This document shows positions 12,002-19,816 of a stretch of 42,575 nt of DNA, one piece after another (position 1 is the first letter of the stretch; every line of letters starts with the position of its first letter). This DNA is from a virus. A program made the translations under genes and the position numbers. Below the pieces are notes generated by a model. That model ran no database searches. It had not been told where the DNA came from and saw nothing but the letters and a program-made list of their open reading frames with translations. Location: positions 1-42,575 of the IMG/VR virus record IMGVR_UViG_3300027741_000125; one strand, 5' to 3'.

Positions 12002-12220
12002 TTAGTTTACAAATCTTGGGATATATAAGTCCCAAATTAAATCTAGGTCTTCTAGAAAATAAGCCAAATCATCTTCATCATCAAGTAGAGTTTCATTACT
12101 CTTTAAAAAGAAGTCAGAAATTCCAAGGAATGACTCACCCTTTTCATTTTCAACAGTAGCAATCACTTCAACTTGATTTTTAACTTGTCTTACGCTTTCA
12201 ATTAAATTAACAAACATCAT
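12002..12220 (-). CDS. Acidic small hypothetical protein, 72 aa
   Basis: Not recognised. Starts MMFVNLIESVRQVKNQVEVI, a strand pair, then NEKGESFLGISDFFLKSNET and a strongly acidic helix (LLDDEDDLAYFLEDLDLIWD). Acidic mini-proteins of this kind sometimes mimic DNA or block nucleases, but nothing here proves it. A second ATG follows the first directly. Overlaps the upstream stop by TGA/ATG. Confidence 0.6.
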   Translation of the reverse strand: MMFVNLIESVRQVKNQVEVIATVENEKGESFLGISDFFLKSNETLLDDEDDLAYFLEDLDLIWDLYIPRFVN

Positions 12221-12387
12221 TTTTTCTTGTTTTGAGTATCAATAAATTTTTTGGCTGTATCTAATGACCGACATAGATGAACCTGTTCTCCATTGTGTAT
12301 GATGATGTATTGCTTATCTCCAAAAGGAATAGCACACCACATTTCATCTTTAGAGCAATAGGATTGCGGTAGAGCAGGTTCAATCAT
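12217..12387 (-). CDS. Small hypothetical protein, 56 aa
   Basis: Starts MIEPALPQSYCSKDEMWCAI, then PFGDKQYIIIHNGEQVHLCR and SLDTAKKFIDTQNKKK. Three Cys; the strands FGDKQYIIIHNGE and the C-terminal helix SLDTAKKFID suggest a compact alpha/beta domain. Linked to the next gene by ATGA. Two nucleotides separate it from the upstream stop. Confidence 0.6.
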   Translation of the reverse strand: MIEPALPQSYCSKDEMWCAIPFGDKQYIIIHNGEQVHLCRSLDTAKKFIDTQNKKK

Positions 12388-12389
12388 TA

Positions 12390-12530
12390 TTATGCCGAGT
12401 AATCATCAAAGTCAATATCTTCGTTAAATGATTTAAAGTCATCAGAATCAATACCTAGATATTTTAAAAACTCTAGATTGTCTGTTTGTTTTAGTTCTTC
12501 TTTAATTTCTTCAACTGTGAAGTAATGCAT
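12390..12530 (-). CDS. Small acidic hypothetical protein, 46 aa
   Basis: Starts MHYFTVEEIKEELKQTDNLE, then FLKYLGIDSDDFKSFNEDID and FDDYSA. Highly acidic, probably two helices with a disordered Asp-rich end. It starts one base after the preceding stop. Not recognised. Confidence 0.6.
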   Translation of the reverse strand: MHYFTVEEIKEELKQTDNLEFLKYLGIDSDDFKSFNEDIDFDDYSA

Positions 12531-12531
12531 T

Positions 12532-12669
12532 TCAATAACTCCCGTATCTTGAGATCATTTCATCCATTCGGTCTGATGACCTTTCATCATCTTCATCGTA
12601 ATTCTCTTCGGGAGAGAACTCTTCATATATTGTTGCTGAATCTTTTTCTAGATAAACCGAATTAGTCAT
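12532..12669 (-). CDS. Small acidic hypothetical protein, 45 aa
   Basis: First gene below the promoter at 12739-12767. Starts MTNSVYLEKDSATIYEEFSP, then EENYDEDDERSSDRMDEMIS and RYGSY. Very acidic and probably disordered in the middle. No Shine-Dalgarno sequence is visible in the 15 nt before the ATG, so translation may be weak or use another mechanism. Confidence 0.6.
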   Translation of the reverse strand: MTNSVYLEKDSATIYEEFSPEENYDEDDERSSDRMDEMISRYGSY

Positions 12670-12738
12670 AGTAGTTAAGAAAGAAGCTACGAAAATATAT
12701 AGGCAATAAATGATATATTTTGTATCACTTACTCATAT

Positions 12739-12767
12739 ATTGTATTGAAGACCTGATGAGAAGTCAA
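12739..12767 (-). promoter_or_regulatory. Sigma70-type early promoter of the 12,669-9,375 operon
   Basis: Minus strand: -35 TTGACT (12762-12767), 17 nt, -10 TACAAT (12739-12744). It lies about 30 nt past the late terminator and 70 nt above the first gene, the expected place for the head of an early operon. No CGTCACA box is present at the usual distance. Confidence 0.7.
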
Positions 12768-12797
12768 GGTTTTCAAAGGGAAGGTTATCAGGCATAT

Positions 12798-12836
12798 AAA
12801 AAGGGGGGAACGGAATTACCAGTTCCACTCCCCCTT
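12798..12836 (-). terminator. Rho-independent terminator of the late operon
   Basis: Minus-strand RNA: stem of GGGGG and GTTCC/GGAAC pairs with a 3-nt bulge and a 10-nt loop, followed by TTTTT (12798-12802) and AT-rich DNA. It closes transcription coming from the virion genes to the right, just before the early promoter at 12739-12767. Confidence 0.8.
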
Positions 12837-12957
12837 ATTATATAACCAACTTCTATACCACCACTAGAAGAGGGTCTCATTTCCTCAAAGATACGAAGGA
12901 ACCTGACGACTTGAATACCATAACAGGTATCTACTGGTTCGTCAAGTTCTTAAATAG
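12798..12957 (-). ncRNA. Possible structured late RNA, about 160 nt
   Basis: A consensus late promoter (12964-12971) faces a 160-nt stretch with no usable start codon at a sensible distance. The transcript would hold a nested hairpin (12899-12949: GAAC-x-TGACGA paired with its complement, inner ATACC/GGTAT), a second hairpin (12850-12870, CTTCTA/TAGAAG, 9-nt loop) and end at the terminator 12798-12836. A 53-codon open frame without ATG/GTG/TTG start runs through it (12788-12949), so a peptide cannot be ruled out. Confidence 0.4.
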
Positions 12958-12985
12958 TTGACTTATTTATAAATCTTGCTATAAT
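12958..12985 (+). promoter_or_regulatory. Possible plus-strand sigma70-like promoter
   Basis: Plus strand: TTGACT (12958-12963), 16 nt, TATAAT (12980-12985). It would make RNA antisense to the end of the 50-aa gene. The hexamers are good but the spacer overlaps the minus-strand late box and the region is AT-rich, so chance is possible. Confidence 0.3.
12964..12971 (-). promoter_or_regulatory. Late promoter TATAAATA with no obvious gene
   Basis: Exact T4-type late box on the minus strand. Initiation about 6-7 nt further on would start an RNA near 12957. No ATG lies 20-35 nt below it, unlike most late boxes here. Confidence 0.55.
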
Positions 12986-13070
12986 CCTTCTGTTGTTTGA
13001 AGGGTTTACTTTAGGCCTTTAATTTCTTAAAGAGTTTTAAAGTTCTTAAAGAGATCAAAACTTAAAGTGT

Positions 13071-13098
13071 GTCCTGAAAGGACAACCCTGAAAGGGTT
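13071..13098. repeat. Two tandem mini-hairpins
   Basis: GTCCTGAAAGGAC (13071-13083) is followed at once by AACCCTGAAAGGGTT (13084-13098). Both have a CCT-GAA-AGG core, and the second touches the stop of the 50-aa gene. They may stabilise or end its mRNA. The rest of 12,986-13,070 has only A/T-rich CTTTAAGAA-like direct repeats. Confidence 0.6.
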
Positions 13099-13250
13099 CA
13101 GTCAGTTAATGCTTCAAGTGCTTCAAGTGCTCCTTGAACTTTAAGAAACTCTTCTTTCTTTACGTTAAATTGAGCTTCAATATTCATCAGCTCTTCTTTA
13201 AGAGCTTTTGCTCTCTCTGTGAGCTTTTCAGTCATTTCAGTTTTTTCCAT
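13098..13250 (-). CDS. Small coiled-coil protein, 50 aa
   Basis: Starts MEKTEMTEKLTERAKALKEE, then LMNIEAQFNVKKEEFLKVQG and ALEALEALTD: one long amphipathic helix with heptad-like Leu spacing. Small proteins of the type MTEKLTER...EEL...QF...FLKxQGAxEAL are common in marine T4-like phages (memory of the family; no known role). The internal ATG (MTEKL, 13235) could be the real start. A late promoter lies 28 nt before the first ATG, so it should be made late, as a small virion-associated or lysis-time protein. Confidence 0.7.
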   Translation of the reverse strand: MEKTEMTEKLTERAKALKEELMNIEAQFNVKKEEFLKVQGALEALEALTD

Positions 13251-13277
13251 AATTGTAAAATAATAGATTTACTTGGT

Positions 13278-13285
13278 TATTTATA
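13278..13285 (-). promoter_or_regulatory. Late promoter TATAAATA, overlapping a stop codon
   Basis: Exact late box on the minus strand, overlapping the TAA of the 2017-aa gene (13281-13283). It lies 28 nt above the 50-aa gene and inside a short inverted repeat GTTAT-ATAA-ATAAC. Confidence 0.75.
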
Positions 13286-16200
13286 TAACTCTTATAATGA
13301 AAGCAAGAGCATAATATGGGGGTAAGTTTTTATTAATACCAGATTCACCTATAGTATCAGTAGATTCACTGGTCGTTTCTAGTATTGGGGGGTCATTTGC
13401 ATTCCCAATAGTTCCAACAAAAGTAATGTTTTTTTCAGGATCTGTTGTATCAACATTTATTGAGTTTGTAGTAGAATAAACATTAATTGGGTGATTGTGA
13501 CTAACTACCACTGCGTCTTTAGTACCACCTGTAACCGTAATTGCTCCAGATTCCACTGTAGTTCCATAACCACCATAACCATTTGCAGCAAAACCTGCAA
13601 TAATGAATCTATCTGATAAATCTGGAACATATACATTATTAGTAGGGTGAAAGTAATCACCATTACATAAAGCCCAACCAGTTGGAACGGAACTACCGTA
13701 CCCAGTCCACATAATAACTCCCCCAAGCGGAGTTATTCCAGGTGCAGAGATTATACCGTTACTAATTGTTAAATTTCCATTAATTGTTGCTGTATCTGAA
13801 GTAATAGTAATTTTAGTTGTACTAGAGATAAAATCAGAATTATTTAATGCGACACCACTAGCAGAATATCCAAGTTTCCAAGAATTATCACTTGCGTCAA
13901 CACCACCAAACCAATAACGATTTGTTCCACTTCTCCACGAAATTACTGCATCTGCATTAGTTCCAGTGTTTAGGTTTCCAATAGCAAGATGTGCTCCACC
14001 TGTTCCTGTAGTATTAGTATTTCTTAATACTGAAATAATACCATCACTAGTTAAAGATAATGTTGAAATTCCAGCACTTGTTAAGTTAATAGAACCTCCA
14101 ACATCTTCAGATTTAATCTCAAGAGGTTGATTACCACGATGTAAAATTTGAGATTTAGTACTTCCAATACCAGAATTACGAGTAATTCTCAAACCGTATT
14201 GAGGGAATGTGCTATCATCATTATGAAGATTAATCGTAGAGAATCCAACAGTTGAACTTAATCCAACATCAATAGTTCTCCCATCAGTATTTAAACGAAT
14301 GGAACTCGCAACTCCAACATTTAAATTATCAGATACCGATATATTTCCATTTTTTCCATATATATTACCTTCAAATGTAGAAATTCCTGTGACTTTAAGA
14401 GAACCTAAAGTTATAGAATCTATTGAAGTACCATTAAATTGGATACCGTTAATAGTCAGACTATTATCAACAGTAAGATCTGTAACTTTAAGCTTACTTG
14501 AAGCTCCTAAATTAATATCCCAGGTATTTTCAGATTGACTAATTATTCCCCATCTTCTCCAACCAGAAGAAAGATAAATTTCTCCAATATAATTTGATCC
14601 AACTCCAACATAAGATATTGCACCTTGATTTATAATTCCTGATTTATCATCAACTGTAAATTTTTTGTTATTTAAAACTAGAGAACCTACAGATAAATCT
14701 CCATTTATGTTTAGTCCATTTTGGAATCTAACTGGTCCATAGAAAATAGAACTTTCGTTATTATCATCACCACCTTCAACAGTTAATCTTTGACGAACTA
14801 GCACTGTATCAAAAATCCCAGCTAATTTAGTTGGATCATCAGTTCCATCAACATCATCTCCAGTGAAAGTAAGAATAGGAGCTTCTACAGTTGTTTCTTG
14901 TCCTGAAGCTGAATTCAACTTCTTACTTCCAGAGTAAAATTCCCCCAAATCATTCATTCCACTGTAAACTACAGTACCACCAGAAATCTCACGAGATTGT
15001 GAAACTAATACATCATCATCTGAAAGTTTACGAGTTTGTTTTTGTGGAACTGCTGTTGAATAGTTACCTGGACCATAACCAAGATATTCAAAGGTATGTC
15101 CCGAGGCTCTCAAGTAAGATGGACGACGAAGTTCCATTGGAAGCACTTTAATCTTTTGAACCACAGTTCCCGAAGGTGCTGTAGCTTTAAGAGTTCCAAA
15201 CATCGCTCTTTCAACAGCAAAAATGTTAGTACTATTAAGATTTGTTAGGCGAAGGATTTCAGTACCTACTTGAATATAATCTCCACGATTAAATCCAGAA
15301 CCATTAGAAAGTTCAATGATAGTATCAGTGATACTAGTTAAAGTTGTAGAAATACCAGCATAAATGCAGTTAGTGCGATATCCTAGATTTTCACCAGTTT
15401 TTCCAGTAGTTAGCGCATTAGGAGCTAAAGTTCTTCTAAAGAGAGTTCCTTTAGTTGAACTTGGATTTGTTGTAGCAATTCCAACATTGAATGTGAAAGT
15501 AGTTAGTCCTACAACTTCATCTACAATAAAGTTTGAATCATAAATTGTACTTCCACTACCAATCACAGTGAAGTTATTTCCTTTAAGTAAACCGTGAGAA
15601 GCTGAAGTCGTAACTGTAACAATCCCAGCAGATACATCTGTAAATCTAAATGATGTGATTCCCACTCCTTTAGATGAAATAAATCCAAATGGAGTTCTTA
15701 AGTTTGTATTTTGAGTATATGTAGAAATTCCAGTAGGATGTTGAATAACTACTGTTTTATTATTAGGAATGGAGATAATCTTAAAGACTCCATTCAATTC
15801 TTTTTGTAAGAATCCTGAAAGTTCTAGACCGTCATTAACATTAGAATTAATCGCAGTAACCGTCGCAATTCCACCGAGAGTACCAACTCCAATAGTTTGA
15901 CCTACAGTAAATGCAGAACCAAAGTCTATAAACTCAATAGAGTTTGAAGTAATTGCTCCAGCAGAAGTTGAATAATTACAAGTAGCATCAGTATCATTAC
16001 CTCCAATGGTAATCTTAGCTCCATAATATGAACCAGTCTGACCTGAACCACCTGAAGTAAGATTGATGGTCTTAATTGAATTAAGTTTATGCTCTATATC
16101 AGTATTAATAGTAAGTGTGGTACTTCCAATTCCACTTAATGTAATACCAGTAATACCAAATCCAATACTATTATTTTGAATAAAGTACCCCAAAGATTCT

Positions 16201-19200
16201 TTGGTTATAGATTTCTTTTTATCATTTGTAATCACTTTACCAATGGTAACATAATCAGCAAATGTAGAAGATGCTTCTGGATCAGATACATAATTATCTC
16301 TATCAGTTTGTGGATAAAGATTTCTTACGTCTTGATTAAATTTCTTATCTGATAATCCATACCCTACAGTATCTGGAAGTCCTGTATTGGAAGTGATAAT
16401 TGTAAGATGATAAACACCGTCTTGCCCGTTAGTGCCTGGTATATGCTTCTTGATGGTGTCTACACGGTAGATGCTGAAGTTGTTATTGTACTGCTCCCTA
16501 GACACCAAAGGAAGCGATGCTAGAGTGCTCTGGTTGCGAGTATTTACGTTATTAGTGAATGCACCAGGATTTGTAGAAACTCCACTTATTCTATATGTGA
16601 ATGTATGAGAATCTGGAGTAGTAAGAACTTCATATGAACCATTAAAGCTTGACGTAATACCTAATGCAGTACTATTATAAGTACTCTTCACATTTTGAAC
16701 TTTAACAATATCGCCTACTAATAAATGGTGAGCTACTTCAGTTTTTGTGCTTACAATTTGACTATTGCTAGTAATAGCTCCAGCACTCATTGAGCTAATA
16801 ACTCTTTCGTTTCTTCTATCTGAAACTTTCAACTCAGAAGTACTAATACTTGCTGTTGTAACTCCTACAGTTTTTGTTTCTTGAAGAACAAAGCCAACAT
16901 TAGGTTCTCTAACATCTGTATAATTTTTTGGAATTACATAACGTAATTTATATAATCTATCATCAATAGATCTGGTTTCGGTTTGACGACTAAAGCTAGT
17001 AGTGGATGTATCTGCTCCTATTCCAGCAATTCCTAAAGAAACAATTTGAGTATAAATCTTATTTGTAGCATCAGTGCTTGAGTTTAGATACCAATTATTA
17101 ACATTAGTATCATATTGAATTGGATGTCCTACATCTCCTGGCTTTTTATCGGATACTGCACTCACAATAGTTAATATTCCACCATTGTTAGAGATGCCTG
17201 AAATATTAACTCCCGCAAGAGCATCATTGTAATTATATGCTAGTTTAATTTCAGTGCTGCTGTTACGAATAGCATAATAAACTGTATCCGTAGCAAGTCC
17301 ATCAGGAACTTGTCCTGTATCACTAAAGATACGAACTGTTTCGCCATCACTCAATTGATGACTTGTAGTGAATGTAATTATATCAGAACTAATCGTATTT
17401 TCAGTTCCACTTCTTGCTACTTTATATTCTTTACGAGCTGATGTTCCTGAACCACTATAAACTCCCATTAAAATAGGAGATGTATATTCAATGCTAGGTA
17501 CTCCTATAGATAATTTTAGAACGTCTCCGTCTTTTGCTCCAATTCTATAACCATCAATTTTATGTGGAGGTGGAGTATTAATATTAGTGTAATTTGAAAT
17601 ATATAATTTTTTAGTCGCAGAGTTACTTACACTTGTAGTTAGCCCAACATCTATAGATAACCAATTGATATCTATTTCATTATATATTGATTCTTTTGGT
17701 GGAATGATATGAGTGATATATCCAACATCATCACGATTGAATGATGTATTTCTAAATCCATAACTTTCAAGTGCTAGCGCACCAAAGTTGGAGTTAGAGT
17801 TAGTGATACTCATATCACCACCAGTTTCAGTTACAAAATGCTTTGCAAATCCAATAGCAAAAATAGATACGCACTGAATAAAACCATTATTAGAAACTCT
17901 AATATGGAAGTTTTCATAATCTGGACGATAAATTGAATATGAATTTGTATGTAATGGTCGCTCAATACTATCTTGAGATAATTGAGAACTTGTTAGATAT
18001 CCGTTAGTAGTATTTGAATATAATAAGAAAGCATTATCATCTTTCTGTAGAGAAATTCCAGTGAATTGTGCTACAACTACAGATTTAAAACCATCTGCTT
18101 TATTTCCATCCGCCCATAATCCACACATTCCATATACAGAACGAAGCGAACAGTTAAAGATATATGGAGATGAAGATGATGTAGTATCACTTTCTACTTT
18201 TATAACTGCATTAGTTAAATTTGAAGTTGATGGTAATTTTGTTGCTGGTATTGATGATGAAGTATAAGTGAATGTATTAGGTCCAACTACAGACTTCACT
18301 ACAAAAGACCCATTATAAGATTCTGGACTTACTGTAACTCCAGAAATTAAAATAGGTGTATTATTATTTAAGTTATGAGCCTTATCTAAACCAGTAAGTA
18401 AATCTTTAGTGGTGACTGTAATTTCATTAAGAAGTCCAGAACCAGTTCCAGTGCCCGAACGAATACTAGAAATACCAAGGAGATTTTCTTCTAAAACTCC
18501 AACAATACGATATTCATCAATAACTGGTTCAAAATCTTTATCACCTGGATAATCTGGAATATCTCTTCCAGATGTAGTACCATATGCATTCGCAATCTTA
18601 TAGTAATACATCTGCAAGTCAGTAAGGTCAGTCTGCTCGTAACCTAACTTAACTTTATTTACACCATCTGCATAAGTGAAAGCAGTTAATTTGTGGTGAG
18701 AATATCTTGGATTTACTTGAGTATTAGTGTAGTCATTATATACAGCAACCGCAGGATCTGCATCAAAGAATGTGAAAGATGTGAAATAACAGTTACCTGT
18801 AATTTTAAAAATACTTGATCTATCAACTGTAGAATCCGCAGGATTTGGAACATAAAGAGGTCTAATTTTTGTCTTACGAAGATCTAGACCTACAATTGAA
18901 GTTCCTCTTGGTAGAATTACTCCACCTTCAGTTGAGTTAAATTTATATAAATCATTATTAATATCAAATATATTAAAATTTGAATTCTCATCAAAGGGAA
19001 CTAAAGTTTCAACCTCCCAAGTAGTGTTTCCAGTTCTTCTTCTATATACTGGAGTAGTTGAGTTGTATCCAATTGATAAACCTGGACGATTATCTATGTA
19101 ATGAATACCAGAAGATACTAATATGGTAGTTCTATCATTAAGGTCATTATTAATTCCAGTTTGATATGAAAATCTAGAAGCCTCAATTAAAGCTCTTTGA

Positions 19201-19334
19201 ATTGTTTTAAATGGTCTTGTTGCACCGTCTCCACGATTATCAAAACTATCAGTTGCATCAAAATTTCCAGGATCAACATATATAATTGAACCTTTTGGAT
19301 TTCTTAAAAAGTTTTCTAATCTGGAAAGAGCCAT
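13281..19334 (-). CDS. Giant tail-fibre-like virion protein with tail-collar domain, 2017 aa
   Basis: N-terminus: IIYVDPGNFDATDSFDNRGD, then GDGATRPFKTIQRALIEASR, the entry pattern of pectate-lyase-type right-handed beta-helices. The long middle is Ser/Thr/Gly/Asn-rich beta structure with repeated TSSHGL/VGD-type strands and GSGYTG-like loops. The last 140 residues are a phage tail-collar domain: GGVIMWTGYGSSVPTGWALC, VPDLSDRFIIAGFA, VVSHNHP and PPYYALAFIIRVI, as in T4 gp12-type and microcystin-dependent-protein families. Probably a long, host-recognising fibre or an attachment-sheet protein on the tail or baseplate (inference). Its start is under a hairpin with a late promoter core inside. 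Confidence 0.85.
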   Translation of the reverse strand: MALSRLENFLRNPKGSIIYVDPGNFDATDSFDNRGDGATRPFKTIQRALIEASRFSYQTGINNDLNDRTTILVSSGIHYIDNRPGLSIGYNSTTPVYRRRTGNTTWEVETLVPFDENSNFNIFDINNDLYKFNSTEGGVILPRGTSIVGLDLRKTKIRPLYVPNPADSTVDRSSIFKITGNCYFTSFTFFDADPAVAVYNDYTNTQVNPRYSHHKLTAFTYADGVNKVKLGYEQTDLTDLQMYYYKIANAYGTTSGRDIPDYPGDKDFEPVIDEYRIVGVLEENLLGISSIRSGTGTGSGLLNEITVTTKDLLTGLDKAHNLNNNTPILISGVTVSPESYNGSFVVKSVVGPNTFTYTSSSIPATKLPSTSNLTNAVIKVESDTTSSSSPYIFNCSLRSVYGMCGLWADGNKADGFKSVVVAQFTGISLQKDDNAFLLYSNTTNGYLTSSQLSQDSIERPLHTNSYSIYRPDYENFHIRVSNNGFIQCVSIFAIGFAKHFVTETGGDMSITNSNSNFGALALESYGFRNTSFNRDDVGYITHIIPPKESIYNEIDINWLSIDVGLTTSVSNSATKKLYISNYTNINTPPPHKIDGYRIGAKDGDVLKLSIGVPSIEYTSPILMGVYSGSGTSARKEYKVARSGTENTISSDIITFTTSHQLSDGETVRIFSDTGQVPDGLATDTVYYAIRNSSTEIKLAYNYNDALAGVNISGISNNGGILTIVSAVSDKKPGDVGHPIQYDTNVNNWYLNSSTDATNKIYTQIVSLGIAGIGADTSTTSFSRQTETRSIDDRLYKLRYVIPKNYTDVREPNVGFVLQETKTVGVTTASISTSELKVSDRRNERVISSMSAGAITSNSQIVSTKTEVAHHLLVGDIVKVQNVKSTYNSTALGITSSFNGSYEVLTTPDSHTFTYRISGVSTNPGAFTNNVNTRNQSTLASLPLVSREQYNNNFSIYRVDTIKKHIPGTNGQDGVYHLTIITSNTGLPDTVGYGLSDKKFNQDVRNLYPQTDRDNYVSDPEASSTFADYVTIGKVITNDKKKSITKESLGYFIQNNSIGFGITGITLSGIGSTTLTINTDIEHKLNSIKTINLTSGGSGQTGSYYGAKITIGGNDTDATCNYSTSAGAITSNSIEFIDFGSAFTVGQTIGVGTLGGIATVTAINSNVNDGLELSGFLQKELNGVFKIISIPNNKTVVIQHPTGISTYTQNTNLRTPFGFISSKGVGITSFRFTDVSAGIVTVTTSASHGLLKGNNFTVIGSGSTIYDSNFIVDEVVGLTTFTFNVGIATTNPSSTKGTLFRRTLAPNALTTGKTGENLGYRTNCIYAGISTTLTSITDTIIELSNGSGFNRGDYIQVGTEILRLTNLNSTNIFAVERAMFGTLKATAPSGTVVQKIKVLPMELRRPSYLRASGHTFEYLGYGPGNYSTAVPQKQTRKLSDDDVLVSQSREISGGTVVYSGMNDLGEFYSGSKKLNSASGQETTVEAPILTFTGDDVDGTDDPTKLAGIFDTVLVRQRLTVEGGDDNNESSIFYGPVRFQNGLNINGDLSVGSLVLNNKKFTVDDKSGIINQGAISYVGVGSNYIGEIYLSSGWRRWGIISQSENTWDINLGASSKLKVTDLTVDNSLTINGIQFNGTSIDSITLGSLKVTGISTFEGNIYGKNGNISVSDNLNVGVASSIRLNTDGRTIDVGLSSTVGFSTINLHNDDSTFPQYGLRITRNSGIGSTKSQILHRGNQPLEIKSEDVGGSINLTSAGISTLSLTSDGIISVLRNTNTTGTGGAHLAIGNLNTGTNADAVISWRSGTNRYWFGGVDASDNSWKLGYSASGVALNNSDFISSTTKITITSDTATINGNLTISNGIISAPGITPLGGVIMWTGYGSSVPTGWALCNGDYFHPTNNVYVPDLSDRFIIAGFAANGYGGYGTTVESGAITVTGGTKDAVVVSHNHPINVYSTTNSINVDTTDPEKNITFVGTIGNANDPPILETTSESTDTIGESGINKNLPPYYALAFIIRVI

Positions 19335-19337
19335 TAG

Positions 19338-19379
19338 TATAAGAACTACTATTATATACAGTATTTAGTAGTTCTTATA
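19338..19379. repeat. 14-bp perfect inverted repeat above the 2017-aa gene
   Basis: Arms TATAAGAACTACTA (19338-19351) and its complement (19366-19379), 14-nt loop. The arm nearest the gene ends 3 nt before the ATG, so read-through mRNA would hide the ribosome-binding region. The late core at 19361-19368 spans the loop and distal arm. Confidence 0.8.
19361..19368 (-). promoter_or_regulatory. Late promoter variant CTAAATAC
   Basis: Minus-strand ACTAAATA core, 27 nt above the ATG of the 2017-aa gene, the same distance as other late boxes here. Variant of TATAAATA also seen before gp26, the 618-aa gene and the divergent pair. Confidence 0.55.
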
Positions 19380-19390
19380 ATATAAAATAA

Positions 19391-19570
19391 TTAAACTGTA
19401 ATATCTGACTTAATTTCTCCGCGAAGCTCTGCAAGTTTAGCTGTAGCCAAGGATTCTACACAGGTCCAGTAAATTTCACCACTAATCGGAAAGAATTCGT
19501 CAGTGAAATGCTCTGCAAGATCTTCCTGCATTTCAATCAGTTCTTTGTTGGTTTCGTAAGTAATATACAT
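19391..19570 (-). CDS. Small protein with its own early-type promoter, 59 aa
   Basis: Reads MYITYETNKELIEMQEDLAE, then HFTDEFFPISGEIYWTCVES and LATAKLAELRGEIKSDITV: a helical protein with an aromatic centre. A longer reading (80 aa, TTG at 19633) would begin inside the -35 box of the promoter at 19605-19633, so I prefer the ATG at 19570. The DNA is less AT-rich than its surroundings. Similar short proteins (TTYETAKELIELQED-type) seem familiar from cyanobacteria and their phages, without known function. Set in a late cluster with its own promoter and followed by a hairpin, it resembles a moron gene. Confidence 0.65.
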   Translation of the reverse strand: MYITYETNKELIEMQEDLAEHFTDEFFPISGEIYWTCVESLATAKLAELRGEIKSDITV

Positions 19571-19604
19571 AAAGTGAAGGGCTAGCCACTTGAGGTTCCT
19601 ACCC

Positions 19605-19633
19605 ACTGTACCAGTTTTTGAACCGTCCGTCAA
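19605..19633 (-). promoter_or_regulatory. Sigma70-type promoter inside the late cluster
   Basis: Minus strand: TTGACG (19628-19633), 17 nt, TACAGT (19605-19610). The predicted RNA start falls about 30 nt above the ATG at 19570. No CGTCACA box. It suggests early, host-polymerase expression of the 59-aa gene. Confidence 0.55.
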
Positions 19634-19656
19634 GTGGGGAGGGTCTTGGAGAATTA

Positions 19657-19782
19657 CTATGAAATAATATCAATAAATCTCAGAGGTAGATTACAACTTT
19701 TTGAGAGTTCAACCATTTGTACTTTAAGTTCTTCTGGCGGATTTCCAGTTGGAGGACAATATAGTTTAATTGGTTCTTGCAT
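19657..19782 (-). CDS. Small hypothetical protein, 41 aa
   Basis: Reads MQEPIKLYCPPTGNPPEELK, then VQMVELSKSCNLPLRFIDII and a final Ser. Its composition is coding-like and two late boxes lie 21 and 27 nt above the ATG, the normal distance, which supports it despite the size and lack of a Shine-Dalgarno sequence. The CPPTGNPPEEL segment suggests a small Pro-rich turn; role unknown. Confidence 0.55.
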   Translation of the reverse strand: MQEPIKLYCPPTGNPPEELKVQMVELSKSCNLPLRFIDIIS

Positions 19783-19802
19783 TTTTTTATAATTATGTTT
19801 TA

Positions 19803-19816
19803 TATTTATATTTATA
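19803..19816 (-). promoter_or_regulatory. Two overlapping late promoters TATAAATA
   Basis: Exact late boxes at 19803-19810 and 19809-19816 on the minus strand, sharing two bases. The second contains the TAA of the 512-aa gene. They face the 41-aa gene and then the 59-aa and 2017-aa genes. Confidence 0.75.

Noticed and set aside
12788-12949. 53-codon minus-strand open frame in the terminator region
   Set aside because: It has no ATG, GTG or TTG start in a sensible place (first ATG is after half of the frame) and runs through two hairpins and the terminator. Kept only as an alternative to the RNA interpretation.
1-13280. tRNA genes or CRISPR repeats
   Set aside because: I looked for cloverleaf-like GTTCRA arms and regularly spaced identical repeats; none was seen on either strand by eye. 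A tRNA scan would be decisive.
13134-13325. 63-codon plus-strand frame near a plus-strand sigma70-like promoter
   Set aside because: Opposite to the 50-aa coiled-coil gene, Phe/Leu-rich as expected for an antisense frame of a Lys/Glu-rich helix, and across the late promoter.
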